In this document: one piece after another, positions 15,617-25,112 of the stretch
Position numbering within the stretch: the stretch's first letter is position 1
Layout: every line of letters starts with the position of its first letter
Assembly (NCBI GenBank): GCA_027064095.1
Contig: JAMOQI010000014.1
Span: forward strand, 1 to 61,592
DNA from: Bacteroidales bacterium
GTDB lineage: Bacteria; Bacteroidota; Bacteroidia; Bacteroidales; UBA1556
Direction of reading: 5' to 3'
DNA: 61,592 bases
Notes under the pieces: generated by a model
Database searches by the model: none
The model's input: only the letters and a program-made list of their open reading frames with translations
Told to the model about the DNA's origin: nothing
Program-made: the position numbers and the translations under genes

Positions 15617-18286
15617 TTATTTCCCTTTAGGATATTTTTCATCATAAAATTCTCTATATCCATCTAAGTCTTTTGATTTATATAACCTTGCATAATTACC
15701 TTCTGAAATAATAAAGAAGTTGCCTCCATTTTTCTTAAGCATTACATAAAGCAAGCTGTTACGTTTGGCAGTATTTAAATATTCCATTGCCTTTTCCTTA
15801 TTTTTAAAATTACTAACACCAATCAAAAGGATATTTGCATTTATAGGAATAGCTGATACTGTGAGATGTTCTGTACCAAAGTATTTTTTATTATGATCTG
15901 ATAATCTATTTTTGAGCTCACTTATCTTCACATTTCTTTTATCAGCTAAAACCAAAAACATATGTATTTCGTCAGGATTATAAACAAAAATAGATTTTTT
16001 ACTTTCCTTAATTTCTTCTTTGTTTGCCGTCTGTTTCCCTTTTTTGTTACTTTTATTTTGAGAAGAATTTAATAATGCAATCATTTCTTCAGCTTTAGGT
16101 TTTACCTCACTATCGGGATAATCATTTACAACCACTTGAAGTGCAGCTATAAATGCAGCCGTATCTCTTTTTGCACCAACACATAAAGCATTTAACATTT
16201 CAAACTTTGACAATTCCTTTTTGTTATTAGGAAATTGAGTTTTAGCATCTGCACAATTTCTTTGCACTTGCTCATACTGTTTATTGATATATAATTGGTA
16301 TGTCGATTTGTATTTCATTAGCACCCTATTTGCTTGTTCTTGAAGCTTTTTGAAATAATCAGGGTCTAACAATATCTTTGCATAGTCACTATTGGGATAT
16401 TCTTTTATCAGCTTTTTGCGATAGAAATTTGCATCACCCTTATTGCCTTCTACCATATAGATTCTATACATATTATAATATACTTGATCGGTGTATTTAC
16501 TTTTTAAAAATCTTCTTTGCAGCTCATCAAACATTTCAATAGCCTTAGAGTTATTAAGAAGTTTTTCTTTGTAAATTATTGCAGCATTAAAAATTGCTTT
16601 TTCAACTCTAGCATTAGAAGAGTCCATCATCTGCTTTGTTAAAGGAATATTCTGTAAGTAATATTCTCTTTTCTTTCTATCGTTAATTTTATTACTCTTA
16701 TTAGCTATTTTGCCATCAACTTGATTTGAATCACTGTCATTAGTGTCTTTATCGGCATTGTCAAAACTGACTATTTCTTTATCACTTAGTCTCCAATTAT
16801 CAGTAAGTTTGCGTTGTCCCCATTTTGCCATAAACTCAGTATGCCCATTACTTACAGAGCTAGAATTGTAGAAATACCATTTAGGAGCACTTTTATCAGT
16901 AACAGATTTTAGTTGTGTTTCTTCCTGTTTGTTCTGAAGTGCAAATTGTAATTGTTCTTGGCGTTCTCTTTCTTCAGCAGCTTTCTTTCTTTCGGCCTCA
17001 ATTTCTGCTTGTATATAGCTATCAATTAATTTATTTCTTTTAGAGGCAGACATATTTGCCAATCTCTGAAGGCTGTCTTCTGTTTGAATAATTATTAGAT
17101 TATTTACTAATTCGGTAAGTATAATCTTTCTTTCATTTAATTTTGAGTAATCAGGGTAATCTTTAGGCAAAAACATTATAGTACTATCATAATACGCCTG
17201 TGCATTTTTATACTTTTCATCTTGAAAGTATATTTTTGCAAGTTTCAAAGCACTGAATGCTTTTTGCTTATTATTATTTACGCTAGTTTTTACAGACATC
17301 TCCAGATAATTAATAGCAGTAGGTTTATCTTTATCTTTTAATGCAATTTCGGCTAAAACAAAATATATTTGGTCTTGATATTCTTTATTTTTAACATCTT
17401 TAAGCATTTTATTTAGCTTCTTTACCAATACTTTAGAATCGCCACCTTCATAACTTTTAGCCATATTCATTCTAGCATTAAAATCCATTTCATAAGAAGG
17501 ATTTTTCTTTAATACTTTTAGATAATAAGCAATTGCAGCATCACTATTTCCTCTTAGTTGCTGAATTTGTCCTGAAATAAAAAGAAGTCGTGCTTTCTCC
17601 GTTTTTTTATTTGCTCTATTAATCGCTTTTATCAAATATGGAATTGCCGCATCATAATTTTTTTGTCTAATATAAGCATCGGCGTATACTTTTGGGAGCA
17701 TTCTATAAGACTCTTTACTAACTTGGCCACTACTTATTTTACTTCTTATAGCATCAAGCTGCGAAATAGCATTCTCATAATTTCCTGTAGTACTTTCTAT
17801 TAAGGCAATCCACAATAACGCATCTTGTTTTACTTTTTCTTTGGGATATTTTGTAACAATATATCTTAGTATCTGCTTTGACGTGCCATATTCTTGTTTA
17901 TAGAATCGCGCTTGTGCCATAAGTAAATAGCTGTAATACACCCATTTTACCTGCTCCTTTTTTCTAAAATACATACTGTGTTTGTGGATTACAAGCGAGG
18001 CTTTCATTATTGCTCTATCTAAATTTGCTGCTGAAGCCATAGCTGCATCTTTTGTTCCCAATTGGAATACATCCAACACTTGAGTATAGTCATCTTTATG
18101 TGCTTCTGCTATACTTTCTTTTGCCTCCTTAAGCGCCTCCACTCCATTGAAATACGCATTATAATGAGCGGTGAGATTATGATATACTCGCCTATTCCAC
18201 TTGTTCTTTTTTGTAGAACAAGAGCTCGCTATGAGACTTATCATTAAGCCTATAAAAAGTATTCTATATATCTTTCGCAAATTCAA
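15617..18286 (-). CDS. Type IX secretion/gliding lipoprotein SprE/PorW-like, TPR-rich
   Basis: The 889-residue protein begins with a lipoprotein signal (LIASSCSTKK, lipid-bearing Cys about residue 23). The conserved KWNRRVYHNLTAHYNAYFNG block follows; I recognise it from SprE of Flavobacterium and PorW of Porphyromonas, which are needed for type IX secretion. TPR-like helical repeats fill about residues 100-420 and 560-740. Between them lies a charged coiled coil (about 420-455, rich in Glu, Lys and Arg). A distinct C-terminal domain of about 120 residues ends in FYDEKYPKGK. A T9SS cargo is encoded nearby (19169-20434). The family call is by recognition, not by search. Confidence 0.75.
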   Translation of the reverse strand: MNLRKIYRILFIGLMISLIASSCSTKKNKWNRRVYHNLTAHYNAYFNGVEALKEAKESIAEAHKDDYTQVLDVFQLGTKDAAMASAANLDRAIMKASLVIHKHSMYFRKKEQVKWVYYSYLLMAQARFYKQEYGTSKQILRYIVTKYPKEKVKQDALLWIALIESTTGNYENAISQLDAIRSKISSGQVSKESYRMLPKVYADAYIRQKNYDAAIPYLIKAINRANKKTEKARLLFISGQIQQLRGNSDAAIAYYLKVLKKNPSYEMDFNARMNMAKSYEGGDSKVLVKKLNKMLKDVKNKEYQDQIYFVLAEIALKDKDKPTAINYLEMSVKTSVNNNKQKAFSALKLAKIYFQDEKYKNAQAYYDSTIMFLPKDYPDYSKLNERKIILTELVNNLIIIQTEDSLQRLANMSASKRNKLIDSYIQAEIEAERKKAAEERERQEQLQFALQNKQEETQLKSVTDKSAPKWYFYNSSSVSNGHTEFMAKWGQRKLTDNWRLSDKEIVSFDNADKDTNDSDSNQVDGKIANKSNKINDRKKREYYLQNIPLTKQMMDSSNARVEKAIFNAAIIYKEKLLNNSKAIEMFDELQRRFLKSKYTDQVYYNMYRIYMVEGNKGDANFYRKKLIKEYPNSDYAKILLDPDYFKKLQEQANRVLMKYKSTYQLYINKQYEQVQRNCADAKTQFPNNKKELSKFEMLNALCVGAKRDTAAFIAALQVVVNDYPDSEVKPKAEEMIALLNSSQNKSNKKGKQTANKEEIKESKKSIFVYNPDEIHMFLVLADKRNVKISELKNRLSDHNKKYFGTEHLTVSAIPINANILLIGVSNFKNKEKAMEYLNTAKRNSLLYVMLKKNGGNFFIISEGNYARLYKSKDLDGYREFYDEKYPKGK

Positions 18287-18508
18287 TGGTTTATATATAT
18301 CTGAATCTTCAGTTTATACCTAACTTAAAAAATACAAAAATATTTTATTTTTCAATGCTTTTTATATAAATAATTCAATGCTCTAATATTATTACTTTTG
18401 TAACGTTAAATAATTCCAGAGTTCTGTAAAATTATTATTTTTAAGCAAGTTAATTAATAAAAATAATTATTTTTTTGATTCTAAACTCTATAGAATAATT
18501 TATATAAT

Positions 18509-18946
18509 ATGAAGACATTGAAATATCTTAGTTTAAGTGTTATTGTATTTTTATTAATTGCAAGCACATGGTCGTGTGGAGAAAAGCAAAAACATGATAG
18601 TATTCCGGAGGTTCCGGTAAATCTATATCTTGATATTAATTCCACAATGTATATTGAATTAAACACTATTGGAGGATGGGTTTATTTGACCGGAGGTTAT
18701 AAAGGTATATTAATTTATCGTATTTCAGTAGATGAGTTTGTAGCATACGATAGAGCCTGCCCCTATGATCCATTTGATGCTGCCTCTAGAATAGTAATGG
18801 ACCCCTCTGGTTTAACATGTTCTGACAGCAATTGTACTAGCCAATTTGGCATTTTAGATGGTAGTGTTATAAAGGGCCCGGCAACAATACCTTTAAAACG
18901 CTATAATACCTATTATGATGGTAACATTTTAAGTGTTAGCAATTAG
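18509..18946 (+). CDS. Rieske-fold lipoprotein lacking histidine ligands
   Basis: This 145-residue protein has a lipoprotein signal ending at Cys23 (ASTWSCGEK). It then has a domain with the layout of a Rieske [2Fe-2S] protein: DEFVAYDRACPYDP, a second cysteine cluster CSDSNCTSQFG, DGSVIKGPA and PLKRY. A true Rieske needs CxH and CxxH. Here the first pair reads CPY (Cys84, Tyr86) and the second has Cys104 and Cys109, and the domain has no histidine at all. It cannot bind a classical Rieske cluster, so it is either a scaffold or uses another ligand set. Similar proteins occur in Bacteroidales. A -7-like box (TACTTTTG, 18393-18400) lies about 110 bp upstream. Confidence 0.7.
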   Translation: MKTLKYLSLSVIVFLLIASTWSCGEKQKHDSIPEVPVNLYLDINSTMYIELNTIGGWVYLTGGYKGILIYRISVDEFVAYDRACPYDPFDAASRIVMDPSGLTCSDSNCTSQFGILDGSVIKGPATIPLKRYNTYYDGNILSVSN

Positions 18947-18980
18947 AATATAATCTGAATTTGTCATTGGTATTCTTCTT

Positions 18981-19015
18981 TAATCAGGATTATTCACAAA
19001 TAATCCTGTCGATTA
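18981..19015. repeat. Small palindromic repeat, copy 1 (GGATTATT family)
   Basis: AGGATTATT (18986-18994) pairs with AATAATCCT (18999-19007) around CACA. TAATC and GATTA flank it and extend the stem beyond a 3-base bulge. Related palindromes occur at 28184-28220, 41592-41618 and, degenerate, about 58962-58988. Here it follows the Rieske-like gene by about 35 bp and may also act as its terminator. Confidence 0.6.
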
Positions 19016-19116
19016 AGTAAAAGGTTTGTATTCTTACAATTATATAAATTTTCCTATATTTATTGCTTTTGTATATAATGAATATGCATTAAGTGAAATA
19101 AATAGAGTACATAAAA

Positions 19117-19148
19117 AAAGAGGCTACTATAAAAATAGCAGCCTCTTT
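19117..19148 (-). terminator. Terminator after the T9SS cargo gene
   Basis: A 14-bp stem (19117-19130 with 19135-19148, one G-T pair, loop AAAA) starts 21 bp after the stop at 19169 and is followed on the minus strand by a run of Ts. Confidence 0.8.
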
Positions 19149-19168
19149 ATTATATCTATTGTGATGTA

Positions 19169-20434
19169 TTAATACACAATCATTTTCTTAGTTACACTGT
19201 AATTATCAGCAGTAAAAGTATAGTAATAAATACCTGCTGGTAAATTAGATGCGTCTAATTGTACTTTGTGCTTACCTGCAGTTTTAAGTCCTTCAGATAC
19301 ATTCATAATCTGAGCACCGGCTACATTATAAACACTAACGTTTACATTAGAAGCTTTTGTTAAATTATAAGTAATAGCAGTAGTTCCATTAAATGGATTT
19401 GGAAAGTTTTGAGAAACAGAAATAATATTTTCTTCTGCAGCATTTACTCCAACATTAACAGACAACATAAAATCTACTAAGTGATTTTCGAATCCATATC
19501 CTTGAGTATAAGCCCATTCAGGAATATAAAAACCATACCATCCACTATTAGGATTAAATCTAGAATCATCTTCAGTAATAGAAGAAGAGTTGTAATCACC
19601 TGGTGCATAAGTTGGGAAAGTATTATCACCTTGCTCTTCATAAGAAGCCATAGTGAAATAGTTCATATTATTCAATGTATCAGTTTGAGTATAAGTATAA
19701 CCTGGGACAAATTGATAGGCAATAGCTACGTTTTCACCGGCATTAACAGCAATAGGAGAAGGAGCTCCAACAAGGATATAATTCCATCCACCGGAAATTG
19801 ATACAGTATCAGCTTCAGTTAAAGGCACTTTTACAATAGTTTTAGAAGGTGCATCCAACATACCATTAGTATGTGTCAAAGCTGCAAAACGTACCGTGTC
19901 AGAAAAATAATTAGCAGCCATTCCTGTAAAATAGTAAACTGGTAAATCAGTACTACTACCAGGTACAAATTCTACTATTAAAGTATCAACTACAGTAGAA
20001 GCTGTATTTCTTTTATAGCTACAAAGAATTCCAATTGAATCTAAAGTGTAGTTGTCAGCATTAGTAATATTGTATTCTGTAGAAGACTGAAACCAAGCTG
20101 ATTTTGGGTCTAATACCACACCTGCATTATGCATCCATGGTCCACCATAAGAAGTACCATATTTAGCAGTAATCATAGTATCAGGGAAAAGATAAGTCAT
20201 AGATAAAGAACTAATACCTCCCAAAGCTTGGTCCATTGTGGTAGCATAGTTATACCAACGTGCTGTACCTTTAGTGTCAGCATGCAAATTTTTGATACTT
20301 GCTTTTAAAGCTTGTTGTTTTTGAATACTTACAGGAATCTTTTTTTGTCCGCTTGCATCCATTTTGGTAACTGATTGAGCTGTTGCCCAAGTAAAAGTAA
20401 CCATTAAAATAAGTGTAATGTAAATTTTGTTCAT
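19169..20434 (-). CDS. Secreted protein with type IX secretion (type A) sorting domain
   Basis: The 421-residue protein has an N-terminal signal peptide (MNKIYITLILMVTFTWATAQ) and a central region of about 300 residues that I do not recognise. The C-terminal 80 residues are a type A sorting domain: SVSQNFPNPFNGTTAITYNL, VYNVAGAQI, then GIYYYTF and the closing KKMIVY. Such proteins cross the outer membrane through the type IX system and lose the sorting domain at the surface. The middle part is Ser/Thr/Tyr-rich and beta-strand-like, without a clear catalytic motif. The promoter upstream is one of the best matches in the window. The gene is monocistronic, bounded by its own promoter and terminator. 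Confidence 0.88.
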   Translation of the reverse strand: MNKIYITLILMVTFTWATAQSVTKMDASGQKKIPVSIQKQQALKASIKNLHADTKGTARWYNYATTMDQALGGISSLSMTYLFPDTMITAKYGTSYGGPWMHNAGVVLDPKSAWFQSSTEYNITNADNYTLDSIGILCSYKRNTASTVVDTLIVEFVPGSSTDLPVYYFTGMAANYFSDTVRFAALTHTNGMLDAPSKTIVKVPLTEADTVSISGGWNYILVGAPSPIAVNAGENVAIAYQFVPGYTYTQTDTLNNMNYFTMASYEEQGDNTFPTYAPGDYNSSSITEDDSRFNPNSGWYGFYIPEWAYTQGYGFENHLVDFMLSVNVGVNAAEENIISVSQNFPNPFNGTTAITYNLTKASNVNVSVYNVAGAQIMNVSEGLKTAGKHKVQLDASNLPAGIYYYTFTADNYSVTKKMIVY

Positions 20435-20485
20435 AGTTTAATATTTAATTGATTTAACGTTAAATTTAATATAAAAATGATATTG

Positions 20486-20516
20486 CAAATATATATAAAA
20501 CTTGTACAAAGACAAA
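20486..20516 (-). promoter_or_regulatory. Well-formed Bacteroidota promoter of the T9SS cargo gene
   Basis: On the minus strand TTTG (20516-20513) is separated by exactly 19 bp from TATATTTG (20493-20486). This matches the -33 TTTG and -7 TAnnTTTG consensus of the Bacteroidota housekeeping sigma factor. The predicted leader to the ATG at 20434 is about 45-50 bp. Confidence 0.65.
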
Positions 20517-20709
20517 GGAGTTATTTTATAGTTGCATAATAATATTTTAATATTGTGAAAAAGTGTTATTTAGTCTTTGCCAGAAACCGTTAAACACTAC
20601 ATTACTATTGTTTTTGAAACAATTATTTACCTAATATATTCCAAACTTTGGTTTCAAAATCTTTAAAAGCCTCGTCTTTTATGTTAAAACATTTTTTATA
20701 AAAGTGCAT

Positions 20710-23580
20710 CTACATATAATGTTCAATTGGTTCACACGAACAAGTTAGGTTTCTATCACCATAACCATCATCAATTTTAGAAGTAGCAGGCCAGTATTTG
20801 TCTATTTTCACATGAAAACTTGGAAAAGCAGCAGTCTCTCTACTGTAAGGTCTATCCCATATTTCTGCCATAACAACACTCATTGTGTGTGGAGCTTTAA
20901 CAACAACATTATTCCCTTTTTCAGCTTTGCCCACTTCTATTTGCCTTATTTCTTCACGTATTGATTCCATAGCTTCAATAAACCTATCGATTTCGTAGAG
21001 TGGCTCACTCTCTGTTGGTTCAACCATTAGTGTACCATGCACGGGAAAGGCAACTGTTGGAGCATGAAAACCATAATCCATTAATCGTTTTGCAATATCT
21101 ATTACAGGAACACCTGCTGTTTTATCAAATTCGTTACAATCTAATATTAGCTCGTGGGCTACTCGATTGTTTTTACCGGTATAGAGGATTTTATAATTTT
21201 TCTCTAACTTAGATTTCATATAATTGGCATTGAGAATAGCCATTTTTGTTGCTTCTTTCAATCCGTCACCACCCATCATCTTAATATATCCGTATGAAAT
21301 TGGTAAAACTAAAGCACTGCCAAAAGGAGCAGATGAAACAGCAGAAATACCTTGCTCGCCCCCTGTTTTAACTATTGTATGAGTTGGCAAGAAAGGACTC
21401 AAATGTTTTGCTGTACCTATTGGACCAACACCAGGTCCACCACCACCATGAGGAATAGCAAAGGTTTTGTGCAAATTAAGATGACAAACATCAGCACCAA
21501 TATAACCCGGATTTGTTAATCCAACTTGAGCATTCATATTTGCACCATCCATATATACTTGTCCTCCGTGAGAATGAATAAGGTTTACAATTTCGCGAAT
21601 TGCTTCCTCAAAGACTCCATGAGTAGATGGATATGTTATCATTAAAGCCCCTAAGTTTTTGCTATGCTCTTCAACTTTAGCTTTTAAATCATCGAGGTCA
21701 ACCTCTCCTAAGTCTGTAGATTTAACCACAACTACCTTCATACCAGCCATCACGGCTGAGGCAGGGTTTGTACCATGGGCAGAACTTGGTATTAAGCAAA
21801 TATTACGGTTTCCCTCACCACGACTTTTATGGTATGCCATTATCACACTTAAACCTGTGTATTCTCCGGCTGCTCCGGAATTAGGTTGTAATGAGATTTG
21901 ATCAAAACCTGTTATTATAGCTAAATCACGTTTAAGCTCATTTATCATTTCCATAAAACCTTCAGCTTGTTCCATTGGAACAAATGGATGAATATTACCA
22001 AATTCCGGCCATGAAATAGGTATCATCTCTGTTGCAGCATTTAGCTTCATAGTACAAGACCCTAAAGGTATCATTGCTCTATTTAATGATAAATCTTTAA
22101 TTTCAAGCCTCTTAATATATCTCATCATTTCTGTCTCTGAATGATAAGTATTGAAAACGGCTTGTGTAAGGTATTCAGATGTACGTCTAAATTTATCAGA
22201 GAAAGTCTTTACTCCTGTAGGATAAGATTGGCTATTAGAATATTTTTTAGAATTTGCTTTTGCAAAAATGCTTAAAAGAATATTCAAATCCTCAATAGTT
22301 TTGGTTTCTCCAATACTAATACCAATTTTATTATCAACGATATATCTAAGGTTTATCTCATTCTTTAAAGCTTCGACTCTAATATCTTCAATCTGAACAT
22401 TTGAAGGTAATTCTATCAATAAAGTATCAAAGAAGTTTTTATTTAACTGTCGATAGCCTAATTTCTCCAATTCAGCAGCTATAAAGGCAGCCATATCGTT
22501 AATGTCTTTAGCAATTTCCTTAATGCCATTACTACCATGATACACAGCATACATACCAGCCATTATTGCTAATAAGGCTTGTGCTGTACATATATTTGAT
22601 GTTGCTTTTTCTCTTTTAATATGCTGTTCTCTGGTTTGAAGAGCCATTCTTAAAGCTCTATTTCCTTGAGCGTCTACTGAGATTCCTATTATTCTTCCAG
22701 GAATACTCCTTTTGTATTTTTCTGAACTAGCAAAAAATGCTGCATGTGGACCCCCAAAGCCCATTGGGACACCAAATCTTTGACTGTTACCAAAAACAAC
22801 ATCCGCACCCCATTCTGCCGGAGGAGTAAGTAAGGCCAAACTCATTAGGTCGCTTGCTACACAAACTACAGAACTATTCTCATGGGCTTTTTCTACAATA
22901 GATTTATAATTTTCAATATTGCCATATTGGTTTGGATATTGAACCATATAACCAAATACTTTATCATTATATTCAAACTCATTAAAATCTGCAATCTGTA
23001 AGTCTATTCCCAATGGTATTGCTCTGGTTTTCAGTACGTCGATAGTTTGTGGAAAAACATTTTTATCAACATAAAAAACATTAACATTTGCCTTAATTTG
23101 CTTTCTGGAACGAGCATGAAAAGCCAAAAGCATCGCTTCTGCACCCGCTGTGGCTTCATCTAAAAGTGATGAGTTTGCAAGTTCAAACCCAGTTAGTTCA
23201 GTTATAACTGTTTGGAAATTAAGTAAAGCCTCAAGACGTCCTTGTGAAATTTCAGCTTGATATGGAGTATAAGAAGTGTACCAGCCCGGATTCTCTAAAA
23301 TATTCTTTTGAATGACAGCTGGCAAAATAGTATCATAATATCCTAAGCCTATGTATGAGTTAAACACCTTATTTTTACTAGCAATGTTTTTGATCTTTTG
23401 AGAAAATGCATATTCTGAAATTCCTTTATCAAGTTTTATATCTTCCTTAAGCCGAATTGATTCCGGAATTGTTTCATTTATTAAACTCTCTATGGAATCA
23501 GTGCCAATTGCTGCAAGCATTTCTTGAATTTGCTCAACTCTTATACCATTATGGCGTTGTGTAAAATTATTCTTTATCAT
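20710..23580 (-). CDS. gcvP: Glycine dehydrogenase (aminomethyl-transferring), unsplit P protein
   Basis: GcvP decarboxylates glycine with pyridoxal phosphate and passes the aminomethyl group to lipoyl-GcvH. At 956 residues this is the full-length fused form, with both homologous halves rather than separate GcvPA/GcvPB. The PLP lysine lies in HLNLHKTFAIPHGGGGPG, and the glycine-rich loop (GPGVGPIG) and PLGSCTMKLNAATEM are intact. The N-terminal half begins with RHNGIRVEQIQEML. It has its own probable promoter (TATCTTTG, minus strand 23670-23663). gcvH lies about 10 kb to the left on the same strand. Confidence 0.96.
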   Translation of the reverse strand: MIKNNFTQRHNGIRVEQIQEMLAAIGTDSIESLINETIPESIRLKEDIKLDKGISEYAFSQKIKNIASKNKVFNSYIGLGYYDTILPAVIQKNILENPGWYTSYTPYQAEISQGRLEALLNFQTVITELTGFELANSSLLDEATAGAEAMLLAFHARSRKQIKANVNVFYVDKNVFPQTIDVLKTRAIPLGIDLQIADFNEFEYNDKVFGYMVQYPNQYGNIENYKSIVEKAHENSSVVCVASDLMSLALLTPPAEWGADVVFGNSQRFGVPMGFGGPHAAFFASSEKYKRSIPGRIIGISVDAQGNRALRMALQTREQHIKREKATSNICTAQALLAIMAGMYAVYHGSNGIKEIAKDINDMAAFIAAELEKLGYRQLNKNFFDTLLIELPSNVQIEDIRVEALKNEINLRYIVDNKIGISIGETKTIEDLNILLSIFAKANSKKYSNSQSYPTGVKTFSDKFRRTSEYLTQAVFNTYHSETEMMRYIKRLEIKDLSLNRAMIPLGSCTMKLNAATEMIPISWPEFGNIHPFVPMEQAEGFMEMINELKRDLAIITGFDQISLQPNSGAAGEYTGLSVIMAYHKSRGEGNRNICLIPSSAHGTNPASAVMAGMKVVVVKSTDLGEVDLDDLKAKVEEHSKNLGALMITYPSTHGVFEEAIREIVNLIHSHGGQVYMDGANMNAQVGLTNPGYIGADVCHLNLHKTFAIPHGGGGPGVGPIGTAKHLSPFLPTHTIVKTGGEQGISAVSSAPFGSALVLPISYGYIKMMGGDGLKEATKMAILNANYMKSKLEKNYKILYTGKNNRVAHELILDCNEFDKTAGVPVIDIAKRLMDYGFHAPTVAFPVHGTLMVEPTESEPLYEIDRFIEAMESIREEIRQIEVGKAEKGNNVVVKAPHTMSVVMAEIWDRPYSRETAAFPSFHVKIDKYWPATSKIDDGYGDRNLTCSCEPIEHYM

Positions 23581-24093
23581 GATGACTAATTTGCTAATAT
23601 TTACTTTAAATGATTATAAAACTATTAGTTATAAAATAAACTCAAATAGCTTTTGTGTTTGCCAAAGATAGATATTTTGTTATAGAATAAAATTATTATT
23701 AAAATAAAAAAGCAAATATTAAGATGATATTTTGTCATAATTTTATTCAATAATGTTATATCTAATAAATTATTTTTATAATTAATTTCATTAATGTATT
23801 ATTAGTATATAATTAATCTACTGATATAGTTTCACTTAACAGCCTAAGCAATTTGTTTTACCACAAAAAAATAAAGAGAATATAAGCAATCATATTAATC
23901 TACAAAACAAAATTGTATCGAAGCACAGTAAAAGAAACTTTACTGATAAGAATATTTATAAAAAAATCCTAGTTAAACCAAGTTTTGACAAAACGTAAAA
24001 CTTGCATGGTATAAATTAGGATAATTATCACCCCAAACTAAACAAAGATTAGATAAACAAAAACACTATCTTTGTCAATCAAATATAATTTAT
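23581..24093. other. Noncoding gap between gcvP and galE (513 bp)
   Basis: This divergent intergenic region holds the probable gcvP promoter box (minus strand TATCTTTG at 23670-23663) and the probable galE box (plus strand TATCTTTG at 24067-24074, 19 bp before the ATG). The middle part, about 23700-24060, is very AT-rich. I see no open frame, riboswitch, tRNA or repeat in it. Confidence 0.5.
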
Positions 24094-25110
24094 ATGAAGA
24101 TATTAGTTACCGGAGGATTAGGATATATTGGATCTCACACCGTTGTTGAGCTTCAAGCAGCTGGATTTGAAGTTGTTATAGTTGATAATTTATCAAATAC
24201 TCATATTGAAGTTCTTGATAAGATAGAAAAAATTAGTGGTATAAGGCCTTCCTTTTTTGAATTCGATTTAGCAGATAGAACAGCATGCTCTAATTTTTTT
24301 AAGAAAGAAAATAATATCGATGGCATAATTCATTTTGCAGCTTATAAAGCTGTTGGTGAATCCGTTGAAAAACCTCTGATGTATTATCACAATAATATAG
24401 GATCGCTAATCAATATTATGGAGAATATGGAGCAATATGCAATTCAAAACATAGTTTTCTCCAGTTCTTGTACAGTATATGGACAACCGGACAAGCTCCC
24501 TGTTGATGAAAAAGCCCCTCGCAAACCAGCATTGTCTCCATATGGAAACACAAAGCAAATTGCAGAAGATATTATTCGTGATACTGTTTATTCATCAGCA
24601 ATAAAAAGTATTGCTTTAAGATATTTCAATCCTGTGGGTGCACATCATACATCTCTTATAGGTGAACTGCCATTAGGTATTCCTAATAATCTTTTACCTT
24701 TTATAACTCAAACCGCAGCAGGAATAAGGAAACAATTGAATGTGTTTGGGGATGATTATAATACTCCTGATGGCACTCCTATTCGTGATTACATTCATGT
24801 AGTAGATTTGGCAAAGGCACATGTAGTAGCTGTAAAAAGAATGATTGATAACAAAACAAAGTTAAATTTCGAAACCTTTAATATTGGAACAGGAAACGGT
24901 TATTCTGTACTTGAAGTTATTAAGTCTTTTGAAAAGGTAAGTAAAATAAAGCTAAATTATAAAATTGTAGGTCGTCGAGAGGGAGATGTCGAACAAGTTT
25001 GGGCTGATACCAGTTTTGCCAATAATGAACTCGGTTGGAAAGCAGAGAGATCTTTGGATGAAATGACACTTAGTGCCTGGAATTTTCAAAAACAACTAGA
25101 CAAAAACTAA
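24094..25110 (+). CDS. galE: UDP-glucose 4-epimerase
   Basis: GalE interconverts UDP-glucose and UDP-galactose (and sometimes the N-acetyl forms) using bound NAD. The 338-residue extended SDR protein has the NAD-binding GGLGYIGSH (residues 7-15) and Ser124 in FSSSCTVYG. The catalytic Y150-xxx-K154 lies in SPYGNTK. PLGIPNNLLPFITQ and YNTPDGTPIRDYIHV are typical GalE substrate-site blocks. It is the first gene of galE-rfbB-ispG, with 2 bp to rfbB. A sugar-nucleotide role in surface polysaccharide is likely. Confidence 0.94.
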   Translation: MKILVTGGLGYIGSHTVVELQAAGFEVVIVDNLSNTHIEVLDKIEKISGIRPSFFEFDLADRTACSNFFKKENNIDGIIHFAAYKAVGESVEKPLMYYHNNIGSLINIMENMEQYAIQNIVFSSSCTVYGQPDKLPVDEKAPRKPALSPYGNTKQIAEDIIRDTVYSSAIKSIALRYFNPVGAHHTSLIGELPLGIPNNLLPFITQTAAGIRKQLNVFGDDYNTPDGTPIRDYIHVVDLAKAHVVAVKRMIDNKTKLNFETFNIGTGNGYSVLEVIKSFEKVSKIKLNYKIVGRREGDVEQVWADTSFANNELGWKAERSLDEMTLSAWNFQKQLDKN

Positions 25111-25112
25111 TT

